A stretch of DNA of 64,000 nt from Hyaloperonospora brassicae (GCA_947650285.1 CANTFL010000080.1:186001-250000), one strand, 5' to 3'; counted from the first letter of the stretch, positions 11,420-22,703 are shown. Program-made: numbers and translations. Notes: generated from the sequence alone by a model not told the origin.

Positions 11420-12754
11420 CTAAACATTCTCTGGGTTGATGACAATCCACTGCTGGTTCGCGTTGTTGGACGAGCAGCCGTAAAGCTGCACCCTGTTGCC
11501 CTGCGCAGGGTCCGTGTCGAGGCAAAAGCCCTGGTGCTTCATGTGCCTCAGCGTCCCAGTCGCGCTGTAAAACATCCACTTCTGGTTGGCCTCCTGATCC
11601 ATGCAGCGGAACACGTGCACGATGCCACCGTCCCACCCCTGGTAAGCATCCAGGCACCGATCACTGCTCTTCGAGCGCACCTGCTGCGTGGCAGCGTCGA
11701 AGAACCACACTTGCTGCTCTTGCACCAGCCAATCATTCGACTTACCCGACATGTACAGATTGCCGCCCTTCTCCGACAGCAGCAGTCTCGTACCGGCATT
11801 GCGAATAGCACGGGGGGTTCTCACTCCAACGGTCAGCTGCTGGAAGCTGCTCTTCATCATGTCATCCTCCCTGAACACGCCAAAGTCGGCCTCCACCTCC
11901 TTACCACCGTTCGTCACGCGCCACTTGGAGTCGAACGCAACGTACCAGTAGTACTCAAAGTTGTGCGCGGTGGCCATCAGGTGATAGTCGGCAAAGAACT
12001 TGACCTGGTTTTCGGGGGACGCGATGCCGGCCCCAACGTCGAAGCCACCCGAGCTCCAGCCCACCTCGGAAATGACAACTTTCTTGTTCTTGCTGGCTGC
12101 TAAAGTGCGCAAATTCCTCAGTCGGTCCAGAGTCACAGCCGCACCTTCGTTCACGTCTGACTTCTCCCAGAAGGAGAACTGGTTCACCGACACGTAATCC
12201 ACAGCGTCCACGAGCTTCGGGTTGAGGTTGTAGATGTCGATGGTGTCCGCAATCGTGACGGGTGTGTTCTTCCCGCGACTTCGAATGTAAACACGAGTTT
12301 CGTTCATGTATCTGATAGCTGTGTCAGCACTGATCTCCTTGCGGTAAATAGTTTCACTGCCGACGTGCAGCCCAATGACGTTGTTGTCATACAGACCCGT
12401 GTCAATGAGTGCAGCTAGCTTTGCCCTCTCTTGCAAAAGGTAACTGTGGCTCGCTGTCGTCCAGATGCCAAGATGCACTTGCAAACCAGCTCTCTTGGCT
12501 GCTGGCAGCACTAGTTCGGCCTGGTTGCAGTCCAGCAGCGAGTAGATACGGACCTTGTCCGTGACAGCCTTCAGAGCGTACATGTCCCGCTGAATTTCAG
12601 CCGCGTTTTTGCACTTGGAGCTTTCGGGAGCCCAGTCCGGACCCTTGCGCGTATTGTAGTTCATACCAGGCATCTTGACGTTGAGACCGTCAGCGTTGTT
12701 GCCCGACAGCACGAGCAGGACCGAAGCGACGGTAGTCAGGAGGAAGTATTTCAT
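11420..12754 (-). CDS. secreted GH17 endo-1,3-beta-glucanase with ricin-B lectin domain
   Basis: Intronless, 444 aa. Residues 1-21 form a signal peptide (MKYFLLTTVASVLLVLSG), so the enzyme is secreted or wall-associated. Residues about 24-305 match glycoside hydrolase family 17, which hydrolyses or remodels beta-1,3-glucan through a TIM barrel. The proton-donor segment is VGSETIYR (E134), with Ser where the family usually has Asn (VGNE). The nucleophile segment is VVISEVGWSS (E230). Residues about 315-444 form a ricin-B/CBM13-type beta-trefoil with QxW repeats (NQKW near 393, NQQW near 436) and paired Cys, probably binding carbohydrate. A role in self wall remodelling or attack on host or fungal glucan fits, but the sequence cannot separate these. 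The start is chosen because the signal peptide begins there. The gene is divergent from the PLAA gene across a 1.34-kb intergenic region. Confidence 0.93.
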   Translation of the reverse strand: MKYFLLTTVASVLLVLSGNNADGLNVKMPGMNYNTRKGPDWAPESSKCKNAAEIQRDMYALKAVTDKVRIYSLLDCNQAELVLPAAKRAGLQVHLGIWTTASHSYLLQERAKLAALIDTGLYDNNVIGLHVGSETIYRKEISADTAIRYMNETRVYIRSRGKNTPVTIADTIDIYNLNPKLVDAVDYVSVNQFSFWEKSDVNEGAAVTLDRLRNLRTLAASKNKKVVISEVGWSSGGFDVGAGIASPENQVKFFADYHLMATAHNFEYYWYVAFDSKWRVTNGGKEVEADFGVFREDDMMKSSFQQLTVGVRTPRAIRNAGTRLLLSEKGGNLYMSGKSNDWLVQEQQVWFFDAATQQVRSKSSDRCLDAYQGWDGGIVHVFRCMDQEANQKWMFYSATGTLRHMKHQGFCLDTDPAQGNRVQLYGCSSNNANQQWIVINPENV

Positions 12755-14095
12755 TGAGAATGCGCTTGTCGGAATGAGGTCGGCAGTCGGAGAGTGTTTC
12801 GTGGTAACTTTTTACAGGAAGGCCAGACGACGATGTGGTCGATTGCTGTAAAAATTGAAAGTGAGAGAGTATCGCGCAAAATGGCACGAGCTGTCGGTGG
12901 AAGACGTTTTGTGTCTGTCGTCTGTCTACCTCTGCCAGCGGCCGAGATACGACGACCGATTGATCGACTGGCAAAAACGTGGCTACCTGCACATGAAACC
13001 GAATGATTTGGTAACGGTAACGGAGCTACGACCGCATCTTACACCCATTTGAAAAAATTAAACCACACGATCGTGAGAGAGAGATGCAGACGATCGTGCA
13101 TCGACAAATGATGCCGAGCTCTCACCCCGTCCCGACATCGATACGATTTACTCGCGACACTCAGATGACCCCTGGACGATCGGGTTTTCGCTGGTAAACT
13201 TTTCCTCTGGTCGTAGCGTTGTTGAAGAGCGAAGGTACAACTTTTTTGAGCGTGACTGGACACTCGCGCGTCATTGCAGTCCGTTTTTACTGCTTCTCTT
13301 ATTACGCTTCGATGCAACGCTCCTTGATGGTCGCAAGGTACCGATCGTAGTGCGAGCTATCGTGCCTGTTCAACAACAACACGTGTACATGGTGCTGTAC
13401 ATATACGCACATCGTCGTGCGTTGTACGACTGGCAAAAGATACAATGACGTGGTGTCAAAAAGCGGTGGAATGCTGACGCCCGACTTGAGCCTACTTGGC
13501 TGCTTTGTCAACAAATCAAAACAACTGCCGCGACGCATACCGATAGCGTTTCAATCAGCGTGGTGTATAAACAAGCTGCAGACTTGTTTCTACGTCACGC
13601 AACTCCCTTCAGCGTCAGCTGTGCAACGTGTGCCTGCAGTCGACGTCGCACGACTCTGAGGTACGTGCGAAAAGTCATGGAACAGTTTTTGGCCTGGTCT
13701 AACCGAGAGAAACGTTGAAGACCGGCAGTTTCGGGCTGTGCACTAGAAGGAGGATGCGGGAAGACTGTAAAAAATGAACGCGTACATGCACCGCCACAAA
13801 GTGCACGTCCGGTTTGCTGCTTTTGTCATGAATTTCGCTCCTCACATGACGTCTATTTACACTTCGTATGCATCCTACCATTACAAAACGGCAACTGCGT
13901 AAATTCTAAACTCGCTTTTCTGCAAAAAAAGCAAACATGGCACCAAACAAACGCTTTCGCTATGAAACCTTTCGAAACGATTCCGTTTGCGAGGTTCAGT
14001 CTCAAGTTGTTGTTCGGCAACTGCAGAAGATCGAGCAACTTTGTCTAACTCCCACTCTCTCACATCAAACGCATATCGTGTCCCCGATCGACGTC
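12755..14095. promoter_or_regulatory. divergent intergenic promoter region, GH17 / PLAA
   Basis: 1.34 kb separates the start codons of two divergently transcribed genes, so both promoters should lie here. I see no clear TATA box or confident oomycete initiator element and no conserved repeat. Several short open frames (for example 12690-12992 and 13039-13317, minus) have no domain content. A possible 53-codon in-frame 5' extension of PLAA starts at 13937 (see the PLAA entry). Confidence 0.5.
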
Positions 14096-16810
14096 ATGGC
14101 GGCCAAGTACGTCGTGAACAGCGAGCTCCGCGGCCATGAGGGCGCAGTCCGCTGCATCGCGTGCCTGTCGACCGACACATTAGCTACTGGTGCGATGGAC
14201 TCTGTAGTGCGCGTCTGGATGCGTGACTCGGACGCTGCGGTGCGCAGCTTCTCAGCCGTAGAAAGCGCAAGTATCTTTGACCACGAGCACTGGGTCACGG
14301 CTAGCGTGGCGCTGGCCGATGGAGAACTTGCAACTGGCAGTATGGACAAGCGCGTTCGTCTGTTTGACGCGCAGGGTCAGCGCGTGGGACTGCTTTGCGG
14401 GCACGAAGGAGGTGTCATTTCATTGGCTCTCTCTACAGACAAGAAGCTGCTGCTCTCTGGCAGTTGGGACGGCACAGCGCGTGTCTGGAGCTTGGAGACG
14501 CAGAAGTGTCTGCACGTCTTACCTGGTCATGAGAACGGCGTCTGCGTGCTTGGACTGCCTGATGGCTCAGTGGTCACGGGCTCGACAGGTCAACAGGTGG
14601 GCAATAGCGTGGCCGACTTCAAGCTGCGGTTCTGGAGCAAGGGAAGCTTTGAGCTGACCAAGACACTCATGGACCATCAAGGCCCGATTCGACAGCTTGT
14701 CTTGGTGCCGGATATTGGTTTCATGAGCTGCTCGAACGACGGATCGATCAAGATCCGGACACTGGATGGTGATGTGGTAGTAAGTATGGAGCACCCAATG
14801 AATGCAGAAGGCAAACCAGGCTTTGTGCTGGGTGTTTGTATGCTGACCAACGGTCTCGTGGTGTCTGCGAGCGAGGACTGCACAGCGCGTGTGTGGTCGA
14901 CGGATGGCGCTCTTGTGCAAACGGTTGAGCATCCTGGAGGATTGTGGTGCGTCACAGCTTTGCCTGATGGAGACTTTGCCACGGGCTGCGATGATAAAGT
15001 CGCGCGGGTGTTTACGCTTGACCCATCGCGAGTGGACTCGAATGCAGTGGCCTCATTCCAAGCGGCAGTGGAAGATGCCCGGATCGCAAAGACGCGCGGG
15101 CCAAGTGGCGTGGAGATCGAAGCGCTTCTCGATTACGACCAACGTGCGCAGGTTGCTGGAAAATCTGACGGTCAGATTCAAATGTTTCGTCGCGGCACCA
15201 AAGCTTGGGCATGTCAATGGAGCGGCCCGTCCAAGACTTGGATTGATGTAGGTTTCTCTTGGAGGGCAATGTTGAACTTTGCCGACTTGCATACAGAGCT
15301 AATGATGTTTGCGTAGATTGGCGAGGTGACCGGTACTGGTGGCGGTGGCGTAGTGGACGGAGAGGCGTACGATGTGGTGGTGCCCGTTGAGATCGAGCTG
15401 CCTGGTGGTGTAAAAAAGCTTGAGATTGGATACAATCAGGGCCAGAATCCGTTTACGGTGGCGCAAGAGTTCATCGACAAGCACATGCTAGACCAAGCTT
15501 ACCTTCGTGAAATTGCTGACTATATCACGCAACGTGTTGGTGACTACCGACCTGCTGTGCTTGGAAATGACGATAGTGTGAATGCTACCGCTAGCTGCAT
15601 GGTCACCAATGAGTCATCTGGTTCAGCTCACCGTTACAAGTACTTTCCTGTGGTACGCACTCTTGTGTTTGGTCCAGCTAGCAATACCGTACCTCATTGT
15701 GCTATGCCGTCTATGTTCCAATTACCAACAGTCCGGGTACAACACGTTCGAAACAACCAAGATTTCAAAGCTCATGAGCATGATGCGGCAGTTCAACGAC
15801 AAGATGACGGAGACTGAGGTATGTACGCTCGATGCACCGTTTTGGTCAACAGAAGCTAAACATGGAGTCGTTGCTCTAACGCATCATTATTGCAGGAGGA
15901 ATCCGTCGTTCTTGCCGACCCGCAGCTGATAGCGCTCGACCAGATCGTTCACACCGTCCAGAATACTGCATTCTATCACAGTAGCACGTTTACCGCTTCC
16001 GAGATCTCCGCACTGAGAAGCGTTCTGGACAAGTGGCCAGCGAAATTGGCTTTTCCGATTTTGGATCTTCTCCGGCTTGTGCTGATACACCCCCATGGCC
16101 CAGTAGCATTAGGTGCTGCCGGACTGAACTCGCTCGTCACGACAACGCTCAGCTTGGGATTGCACCCAGGTTCCCAGGACGGAGATGAAGCGATACCTGT
16201 CGCAACACGCATGTTATCGCTGCGCGTTCTAGCAAACATGTTTTTGCATGATGCGGCTCGTGAGGTCATTCTGGCTCACAAAGACGAAGTGCTGAGTCGA
16301 TTGCCGTCATTCCAGGCCTTCCACAACAAGCTTGTGGCGCTCAGCCTCTCGACCGTTCTGCTGAAGTGAGTATTCCTACTACTTGACGTTGGAGCGAAGT
16401 GATGTGAAATCTAACCGCATATTGGCATTGATTACTCCTGCAGCTTTGCGCGGGCTCAAGTAACAACACCCGAGTTGCTGTCAGCTGGCGATCAAGTGAC
16501 AGTGATGTCATTGGCCGCGGATCTACTCAATGGTTCGTACACTGTCCAAGAGCTTGGCGACGACACAATTTTACGTTCGCTCGTCACCATTGGCACACTT
16601 GTACGTTTCGATCAGTATTCTGCATTCTCTGTGCATCAGATCAACTCTCAATTACAACTGCTTTTTCTGCAGGCGCTATCTGGCGATTCGACCGTCAAAG
16701 AAGCTGCGGGCGTTCACGCGGATATCTTTGCTGCATCAAAAGTAGCCCAAGTGACATCCTTGATCGTCAAAGAATGTTTTGCCGAGCTTCAGCGCATTCT
16801 CGGAAACTAA
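14096..16810 (+). CDS. PLAA/Doa1(Ufd3)-family Cdc48 cofactor: WD40-PFU-PUL, six exons
   Basis: Six exons (14096-15247, 15317-15652, 15732-15818, 15896-16365, 16444-16600, 16673-16810) encode about 779 aa, close to human PLAA. The introns are 69, 79, 77, 78 and 72 bp, all GT-AG, and joining them restores continuous homology. Residues about 8-330 hold seven WD40 blades (LRGHEGAVRCIAC to EHPGGLWCVTALPDG). About 350-470 is the PFU ubiquitin-binding domain (AGKSDGQIQMFRRG, then IGEVTGTGGG across intron 1). About 495-778 is the PUL domain, which in Doa1/PLAA binds the C-terminus of Cdc48/p97. The family links Cdc48 to ubiquitinated cargo in ubiquitin homeostasis, endosomal sorting and organelle quality control in cytosol and nucleus. 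The ATG at 14096 is chosen because MAAKYVVNSELRGHEG leads straight into blade 1; an in-frame ATG at 13937 would add 53 low-quality residues. Intron 5 is in phase and stop-free, so its retention would add 24 residues. Confidence 0.93.
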
Positions 16811-17243
16811 GTGGACCTCGAACAAGTCGACGGCACCGAGCCCAGCCTAACTTTCGAAACGTAATGAAACTATGCAGCTTTGCGCGCGTGGTGCAAGTTT
16901 GTTTTGCTGGTGACGGTGGCCATTGTTTTGTCATTTCCCTCATGCAAAAAAAGAGCAACAATCGGTAGCTCATCGAGTGCGCGTATCAACGGTGCGTAAC
17001 CGGTCTTCGTGTTTTTTCTGCTGAAAGGGTTAAGAGACTAGGTAGATGTGTGGAAGTGGACTAACCTGAATTGTTGCTGTTTTTGTAGTCCGGCTCTCCG
17101 GCGATAGAGGTCGGTTGTGTCAACCCGACGACGCTTGCTCTTTCGCGTCACGTGCGATGGCGATGGTAACGGCGATGATACCGTTGCGCAAGTCGATAGT
17201 GGAAGGAGTGCGTATGATCTGCTTCTGGAATCTGTCCTATTTG
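16811..17243. other. convergent 3' intergenic region
   Basis: This stretch lies between the 3' ends of PLAA (+) and the acidic protein gene (-). On the minus strand, 17038-17247 stays open and encodes a basic segment with RKSKRRRVD, a possible nuclear localisation signal. It overlaps the stop of the minus-strand gene in another frame, so an unrecognised 3' exon or a frameshift is possible. No terminator motif is visible. Confidence 0.4.
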
Positions 17244-18026
17244 TCACGAGCCCGTATAGCTTCCAGCTGACGAGTGAAGCACTAGATCATTGAGATGGGC
17301 GCGCATGTGGGACGGCACGTCAAGACCGAGTCGACAGAAGTGACTCAAGCCACTGTTCCTGGATTTCGATGACGAGCACGACGATGACGACGACGATGAC
17401 AAGTTCGAGTGGTTGCAGCTCTTCTCGGAGCTGCAAGTCCCGGTGGCGTCTCCAGGCCAGTGAATTGGCTGGAACCTTTCTGGAATGGTGATGGTCGCTG
17501 AGCGGACCGGTGGCTCACTGGCAGTGTCCGTCTTGTTTTCGTTGGAATAAAGGGTGACCTCTTCTTGTTGCTGCCGATGGCATTGTCTTCCTGATGTCCG
17601 ATGCAATGACAAGTTGTCCATCAGACACGCAGTTGCGGTCACAGAGCGCTCCTGAGCATTCGACTTAAGTCGCTTGGCTATGGGATGGAACACCTGTGTA
17701 CATGGCACTTCAAGCGTCTTGCGCTTGCGACTATGAAGAACTGACAGGACGTCGACATTGTCTTCTAGCTTCAGTATCTCATCTTCTTGACCGGCCACCT
17801 TCGTGCTTTCAACAGACTCTCGACGCTCTAGAATAGCCGCGACTGGATTGGCCGGACGCTCGATACCCACGCCGTCGATGGAGTAGAAGATCTCGGTATT
17901 ATCGCGCCCTGATCGCGTTGAAAGTGCCTCCTCGCTCTGTTGCTCGAAAGCAAACATGAGCTCCTCGTCCTCCTCTTCGTCTTCTTCTCGTTTGCTCAAG
18001 TCAGCGGGTTCGAAGTCGCAGCTCAT
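17244..18026 (-). CDS. acidic, Ser-rich protein of unknown function
   Basis: 260 aa from the ATG at 18026 (MSCDFEPADLSKRE). The frame extends upstream to 18167, but those residues look like non-coding leader translated by chance. An acidic run (REEDEEEDEEL, residues about 14-24) is followed by a mid-region with a basic RKRK motif, a possible nuclear localisation signal. A poly-Ser tract follows at about residues 213-228, then a C-terminal segment, SHFCRLGLDVPSHMRAHL. There is no signal peptide, membrane segment or family I recognise. It is convergent with the PLAA gene. It could be a nuclear regulatory protein, but the sequence does not establish that. The C-terminus may be incomplete, because a basic open frame continues in another phase at 17038-17247. 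Confidence 0.6.
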   Translation of the reverse strand: MSCDFEPADLSKREEDEEEDEELMFAFEQQSEEALSTRSGRDNTEIFYSIDGVGIERPANPVAAILERRESVESTKVAGQEDEILKLEDNVDVLSVLHSRKRKTLEVPCTQVFHPIAKRLKSNAQERSVTATACLMDNLSLHRTSGRQCHRQQQEEVTLYSNENKTDTASEPPVRSATITIPERFQPIHWPGDATGTCSSEKSCNHSNLSSSSSSSCSSSKSRNSGLSHFCRLGLDVPSHMRAHLNDLVLHSSAGSYTGS

Positions 18027-20479
18027 TGATAATAGATAAACGAAAAAACACAACCCAAATTGGACGACGACACAGTGGCGGATTCCGCTTGGACCGTCCA
18101 GTTGACTCGAGGGTTTTAGTGCGTCTTGCGGAATGCAGATGGTAGTCGGTTGGCGCTTGCAAAGCACGATCGCTTTTCACGAGGAACAACTTGCTATTTG
18201 TACAATGGCTGAGAAAGAAGAGACAAGTCACGGATCTCTTGAGTCTACTTGATCGGAGATCAGCAGCAACACGACACACGCTGGTGCAATTGCTACGAGA
18301 CTGTGACGCTCAGTCGCTTATGTTTCGACAAACGTAACGCGGCCGTCCCGACAAGTTCAAGACTGAGGTAATCCATTTGCTCTAGCGAGTTCAGTTTGTC
18401 AAAAAGTGATCAGTACTAGCTTCAGTGGGTGGGAGCAATCTATTTGGGATCCAAGACGCTCGATTTTTTGCGTCCTTCCCACCACGCGATTGTTCTACAA
18501 GACGATCGATCATGATTTTTTTGCTGGACGTGACACCGTTTTAGCCTTCTCGCCTGAAGAAAGCCCGTTCGGCTCAGCAAGCCATGCTCGCGGTACAAGA
18601 AAGAGGAAATACTGACGGTCGTCTTTTGGATGGATTCCACAAGGCGCTATGTCTGCACTGACTTTCAGGCCGGTTCGGCGTCATCGAGCGATGTGCGTGC
18701 ACCGTTGTGCATCGCAACATCGTTATCACCTGTCACTTGCAACCGACAATTCGTGGCAATGAGTGAACGTTTTGCGGAAGCGGTGAATAGTAACTGTCCC
18801 TCCAGACGCCATGAGTGATATGAGATGGAGGCGGGAATAGCATTCGTGTGCAAACTTTATCGTGGACAAACTACGAACACGTCATCCGTCAATTATTCGG
18901 TCAGCCCCTGCGTCGGCTCCGGCATCGTACGCTTTAGCAAGCGCTTCCATTTTCCATGCTTTTCGCTCGCAAGTGTATAACAGTTTCTGGTGACGTCAGA
19001 CAATCTCTGACCAGTCAATGACCCGGCGTGGGATAGTTGCACTGTGCCATTGATACCGCTGCACCGGTCGGACAATCGTCAAACAATGTCTACTAATCGG
19101 CTCAGTGGAGTCAGGCCATCGCTGCGAAAGTGATTGATATGTCGACCATTCACATGCAACGTGTATATTCAAGACATTACACGGGATTCGACTCTGATGC
19201 CAATTCGTTACCGACGTCGAACGTGCTGCTGTACAACTTGTTGTCGCTGTTCTTGCACAAACGTGCAACTAGTTGACATTCCTGCAGAAAGCCAATACAT
19301 AACGTAACGACCAGACGACATCTAATTGGATGCGAATGAGATAGTGTTATCAAATTTCAGTATCCCTGCCTCGCTATTATATTCTTGCGGCAGACAAACT
19401 CATATCATAAAACTCCCATATTTATTAGGCACATATAATACAACCGATAAAACATTCCCAATTTTCTTGGTACATCACCTGAAGGCCTGCCTCAAATTTA
19501 CAACCGTACACATCGGCAGCTGTACGTCTGTGTCACGCATACGGCATCAAGACATATTGGACAGCCGAGCTGGTTAACACATGTTTGCAGCTGCATCACC
19601 GTAACCGCATTGATGTCAGGGATCTCCTCTCCTGCCCCCACACAAGTGACATGAGGTTGACGATGGACTAGAGTGCACCCCGTACTCGATAGAGTTCATT
19701 ATGGGACCATCTCCCCGCTTAGCAGTTAGTCTAAGTATCAAGTGTACGAACTAGCCGTGGTATTAGTATTACAAAAACGGTTAGTCGGCAGCAAAAATGG
19801 CAGCCTAAACAGACCCACAAGTCACATCTGCTTGCAAGCGCTCATCGTTTCCACTTTTGAGCTAGCACAACTTGCTTGTACAATTTGCCGATGCCAGCAT
19901 CACGAAAACAGATGTACGATCGGCTTACAAGCGCGCTTAACGCAAACGCCATCAAATAGCGACGTTATGTATAGACGATGTTATTTTTGGCAGGCCACGA
20001 AGGTTTTAAAGGCTAAGTTTGAGACCTGTTACTGACTAGTTCCGACCTCACTTGATTGGCCGTTGAGTGACATCTAGACAGATTTGACAAGAAGGCGTCA
20101 ACGAGGTGACAGATAATAACGAAGAGAGGCGGACTCAGTGACAAGCTAGCACACGATGTAGAGATTCGAACGCCATATGTAGCTAGACACGGTAATGTTG
20201 TAGCTTCGATGATGATGCATGTCGTTGTGTTGACAAACGAGAGAAGTTAACACTCATTATACTTTACGTATGCTTCTACCTCTCCTGCGCTAAATGCACA
20301 ATACATAAAATTCCTATAAGGCGAGCATGGTACTTTATGATAGCGTCTTGTGTTATGGTATGAGTCTACTACATGTCGTTGACCTTAGAATTAGGTCAAT
20401 GGAAATTTAGTCTTAATAATGATTTTTCCAATGCATATATACCTAAAAAAGATATTGTGATTTAATATTAGAAATTACG
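18027..20479. other. intergenic region, no gene seen
   Basis: It contains the presumed promoter of the acidic protein gene at its left end. Several open frames below 100 codons occur, without domain, repeat or splice signals. It ends at the TCGAA target site of gypsy copy 1. Confidence 0.5.
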
Positions 20480-20484
20480 TCGAA
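20480..20484. repeat. target-site duplication of gypsy 1, left (TCGAA)
   Basis: TCGAA precedes the TG end of the left LTR and is repeated exactly at 28192-28196 after the CA end of the right LTR. Confidence 0.95.
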
Positions 20485-21017
20485 TGTAGCGGAGCTACAC
20501 AGCTCCTTAAGTCAGAGGAATACTTAACGCTCGATGAGCAACTTTGGTTCTACGAACCCTACTCAAAGAGTCAACAGCTCCGAGAGCTAAGGTTTGGTTC
20601 AAAGAACCCGACTCAAAGAGTCAACAAGCTCAGAGAGCTTACGGTCCCTGTTCCAGGGGGACCAAACGATTCAAATAATCAAACGCACTGAGTGCACAAG
20701 GAGTAGCTGCCTTAACAAGGCGTTGCTGCTTCCTTAACGATCGCAAGACGCCTCAGAGAGGCACGTGTCTTTTGTTGATCAAAATGGGAACTGAATTTTA
20801 TTTCTTCTTTTAATCTAAAAGAACACCTTAGAACAAAGTATTTAACCTCCTCGTTATTGTCATAAATAAACCTATTAAAAGATCTCGTAAACAATGGTTG
20901 ACAGACATCAGTCTTCAACAATTAATACTGTGTTCGAATATTACTTTACAGGGGATCCCATCCCTTGTGTGTACCACACCTATTGTCGACTATCAGTCGA
21001 CGTGTAAACCCGTTACA
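20485..21017 (-). repeat. gypsy 1 3' LTR
   Basis: A 533-bp LTR with TG...CA ends. The terminus TGTAGC-GGA-GCTACA is a perfect hairpin. A ~60-bp internal duplication (ACTCAAAGAGTCAACA appears twice, near 20563 and 20611) explains its excess length over the gypsy 2 LTRs. Confidence 0.93.
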
Positions 21018-21125
21018 TCCTCCCACACCAGACTGACGTTTCCACAAAACGTTAATCGAATTCTTTCATCGAAGAGGACGGTGTGTGTGCGCTTCAACCT
21101 TACGGTTGGCAAAACACAAAACACC

Positions 21126-22426
21126 ATGGCATCGCCGCCCCATGATTCCTCGACTCTCTCGTCCTACCTCGGCATCGATGTGGAGGTGGATTATGGTAGC
21201 GATACCGATATCCGTGGTGAAGAGAGGACAATGTCCGACTTAACAGTGCAAGAGGCACCGCCTCATACTGCACCAAACCCATTTGCCGAGCGTGGCGAAG
21301 CCAACGCGCCATCGGCGCCGCATCAACACTCATCGTGGGCGATGCCATCATCACCAATCCGCTCGATGAGCAACAAGAGTTGGCTATCCAACGAGAGGAG
21401 AGCGCTCAGCGCCGTATGCAGCTTGCTGCAACCCTTGAGGGTCGTCGTGGCTATCTGTTCACCCCACTCAGTGTGGAAGAGCGTATACGCCAAACGACAG
21501 GTCGTTCTTTGGCAACGTGGGCCATTGGCGCTGAGCCAACATCTTCTGATGAGGTGGTGAGTCGACAGGTACTTTGCGAGAGGTACCTGCAACCTCACTT
21601 GACGACTCAGAGTCAATTCAAGTTGTGACTTGACACGCAAGCACGGGGTGCACCGGCTCCACCGATGAAGTATATACCCATCCTCCTATTCGCAGGCGAA
21701 TCTCAGGAGGAAGAAGACAACGCTTTTACTCGCTGGGTGCATCGGAAACGACACCTCAGCAGCGTGTTAGCTCTCCGAGCAAGCGCCGATGTGGCAGATG
21801 TTCGTCTAGAACGAAAGCTTCGGTATGATTACGCCAATCTTAAGGCCAGAGGCCAGTTGCGAACTCGCACACGCAATGCTCCGGCTGTACCGATTGATGA
21901 GGGTGTTGGTCAAGCGGTACCTAACTACCCACCTGCCTCCACCACTACTGGTGAGAAGCGCTCTTGGTCGAGGGATGACCCTTGCCACAATGTTAAAAAC
22001 ATCAACAGCGTATGGTCAATCCTGCTGAAGGGGTGTCTCAAACTCCCACGAGTTCTCCGACTCCGCAAAACCCTCTCCATTTCACCAGATACTGGTATTG
22101 ACCCTGACGACGACGTCGTTTCAGAATTTGCTCCACGTGAAACTGGCGGTTTCCTTGCTCATCGAGAAGCGTCGGAGGTAATTGGTATACCGAAGGAGGA
22201 TCATGAGAAGGTGCTTCTCAAGCTGAGTGGCCTCCGTGAGACATTGGGTAAGACCCAGAGTGCGTTTGACGCGTTGCGAGCCCGTGTCCAGGCGTTAAAG
22301 TTGGGCCAAGCCCGGATGGAGGCCCAGCTTGACCTCCTGATACGGATTCGGCAACCGATGGCAAGGCCAACCTATGCGGCGCAAGCGCCTCCAAGTCGAC
22401 GTGGGACGGATCCCGATACGGCTTAA
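21126..22426 (+). pseudogene. antisense accessory ORF of gypsy 1 (broken)
   Basis: Lies opposite to gag-pol, 108 nt inside the 3' LTR, the same leader length as in copy 2. The ATG follows CAAAACACC in both copies. The product starts acidic (SSYLGIDVEVDYGSDTD) and contains NPLDEQQELAIQREE and GRSLATWAIGAEP. A highly conserved basic block follows (RWVHRKRHL to KARGQLRTRTR), and the C-terminus looks like a coiled coil (HEKVLLKLSGLRETLGKTQ). It is interrupted by a frameshift near 21320-21335 and a TGA at 21626-21628. A second local frame disturbance near 21990-22080 is self-compensating. The total length is 1301 nt against 1302 in copy 2. I recognise no known domain. The left LTR or the leader would have to supply an antisense promoter. 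Confidence 0.75.
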
Positions 22427-22703
22427 GCAAGCTAACGTAGAACACAGGGTGTGTGCGCAGTTTGCGCGGAAGATTGAGCGTAAACGCAAGTCCCTTCTTG
22501 GCGACGACCGTAAATGGTCCAATGAAGTGCGGACGCCACTTTGTCCTAATGAAGGCGGACACAACGTATGTAGGTAGGTTTTTAGCATTGAGTAGACCTT
22601 GGTATCCGACCTCATAACGTTCAATACAACCTCTGCCTTTAGCATCAGTTTGTTCCTTCTGCTTGTCTTGGCTATCATCCAGTGCGTCACGCACATTTCG
22701 CAA
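22040..22703 (-). pseudogene. gypsy 1 pol tail with chromodomain-like segment
   Basis: The integrase C-terminal segment (HFIGPFTVVAKKGLAF, then LPRKLRTHPVFYVSLLKPYR) is typical of chromovirus pol. After an Ala/Pro/Gly linker the minus strand near 22075-22145 reads QFHVEQILKRRRRQGQYQYL followed by VKWRG, a chromodomain core, in a shifted frame. Chromodomains in this family direct integration by binding chromatin marks. Stops and frameshifts make it non-functional. The segment lies antisense to the 3' part of the accessory ORF. Confidence 0.8.

Noticed and set aside
11348..12103. 251-codon open frame antisense to the GH17 gene
   Set aside because: It is a shadow of a GC-rich, strongly conserved coding sequence, with no domain and no start context.
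13937..14095. 53-codon N-terminal extension of PLAA
   Set aside because: It has no family resemblance. The downstream ATG leads straight into the first WD40 blade as in other PLAA proteins. It remains possible but is less likely.
18027..18167. 47-codon upstream extension of the acidic protein, including a hydrophobic stretch (CVVVQFGLCFFVYLLS) that could look like a signal anchor
   Set aside because: It starts in sequence with non-coding character. MSCDFEPADL is a better start, and the acidic, Ser-rich body does not look secreted.
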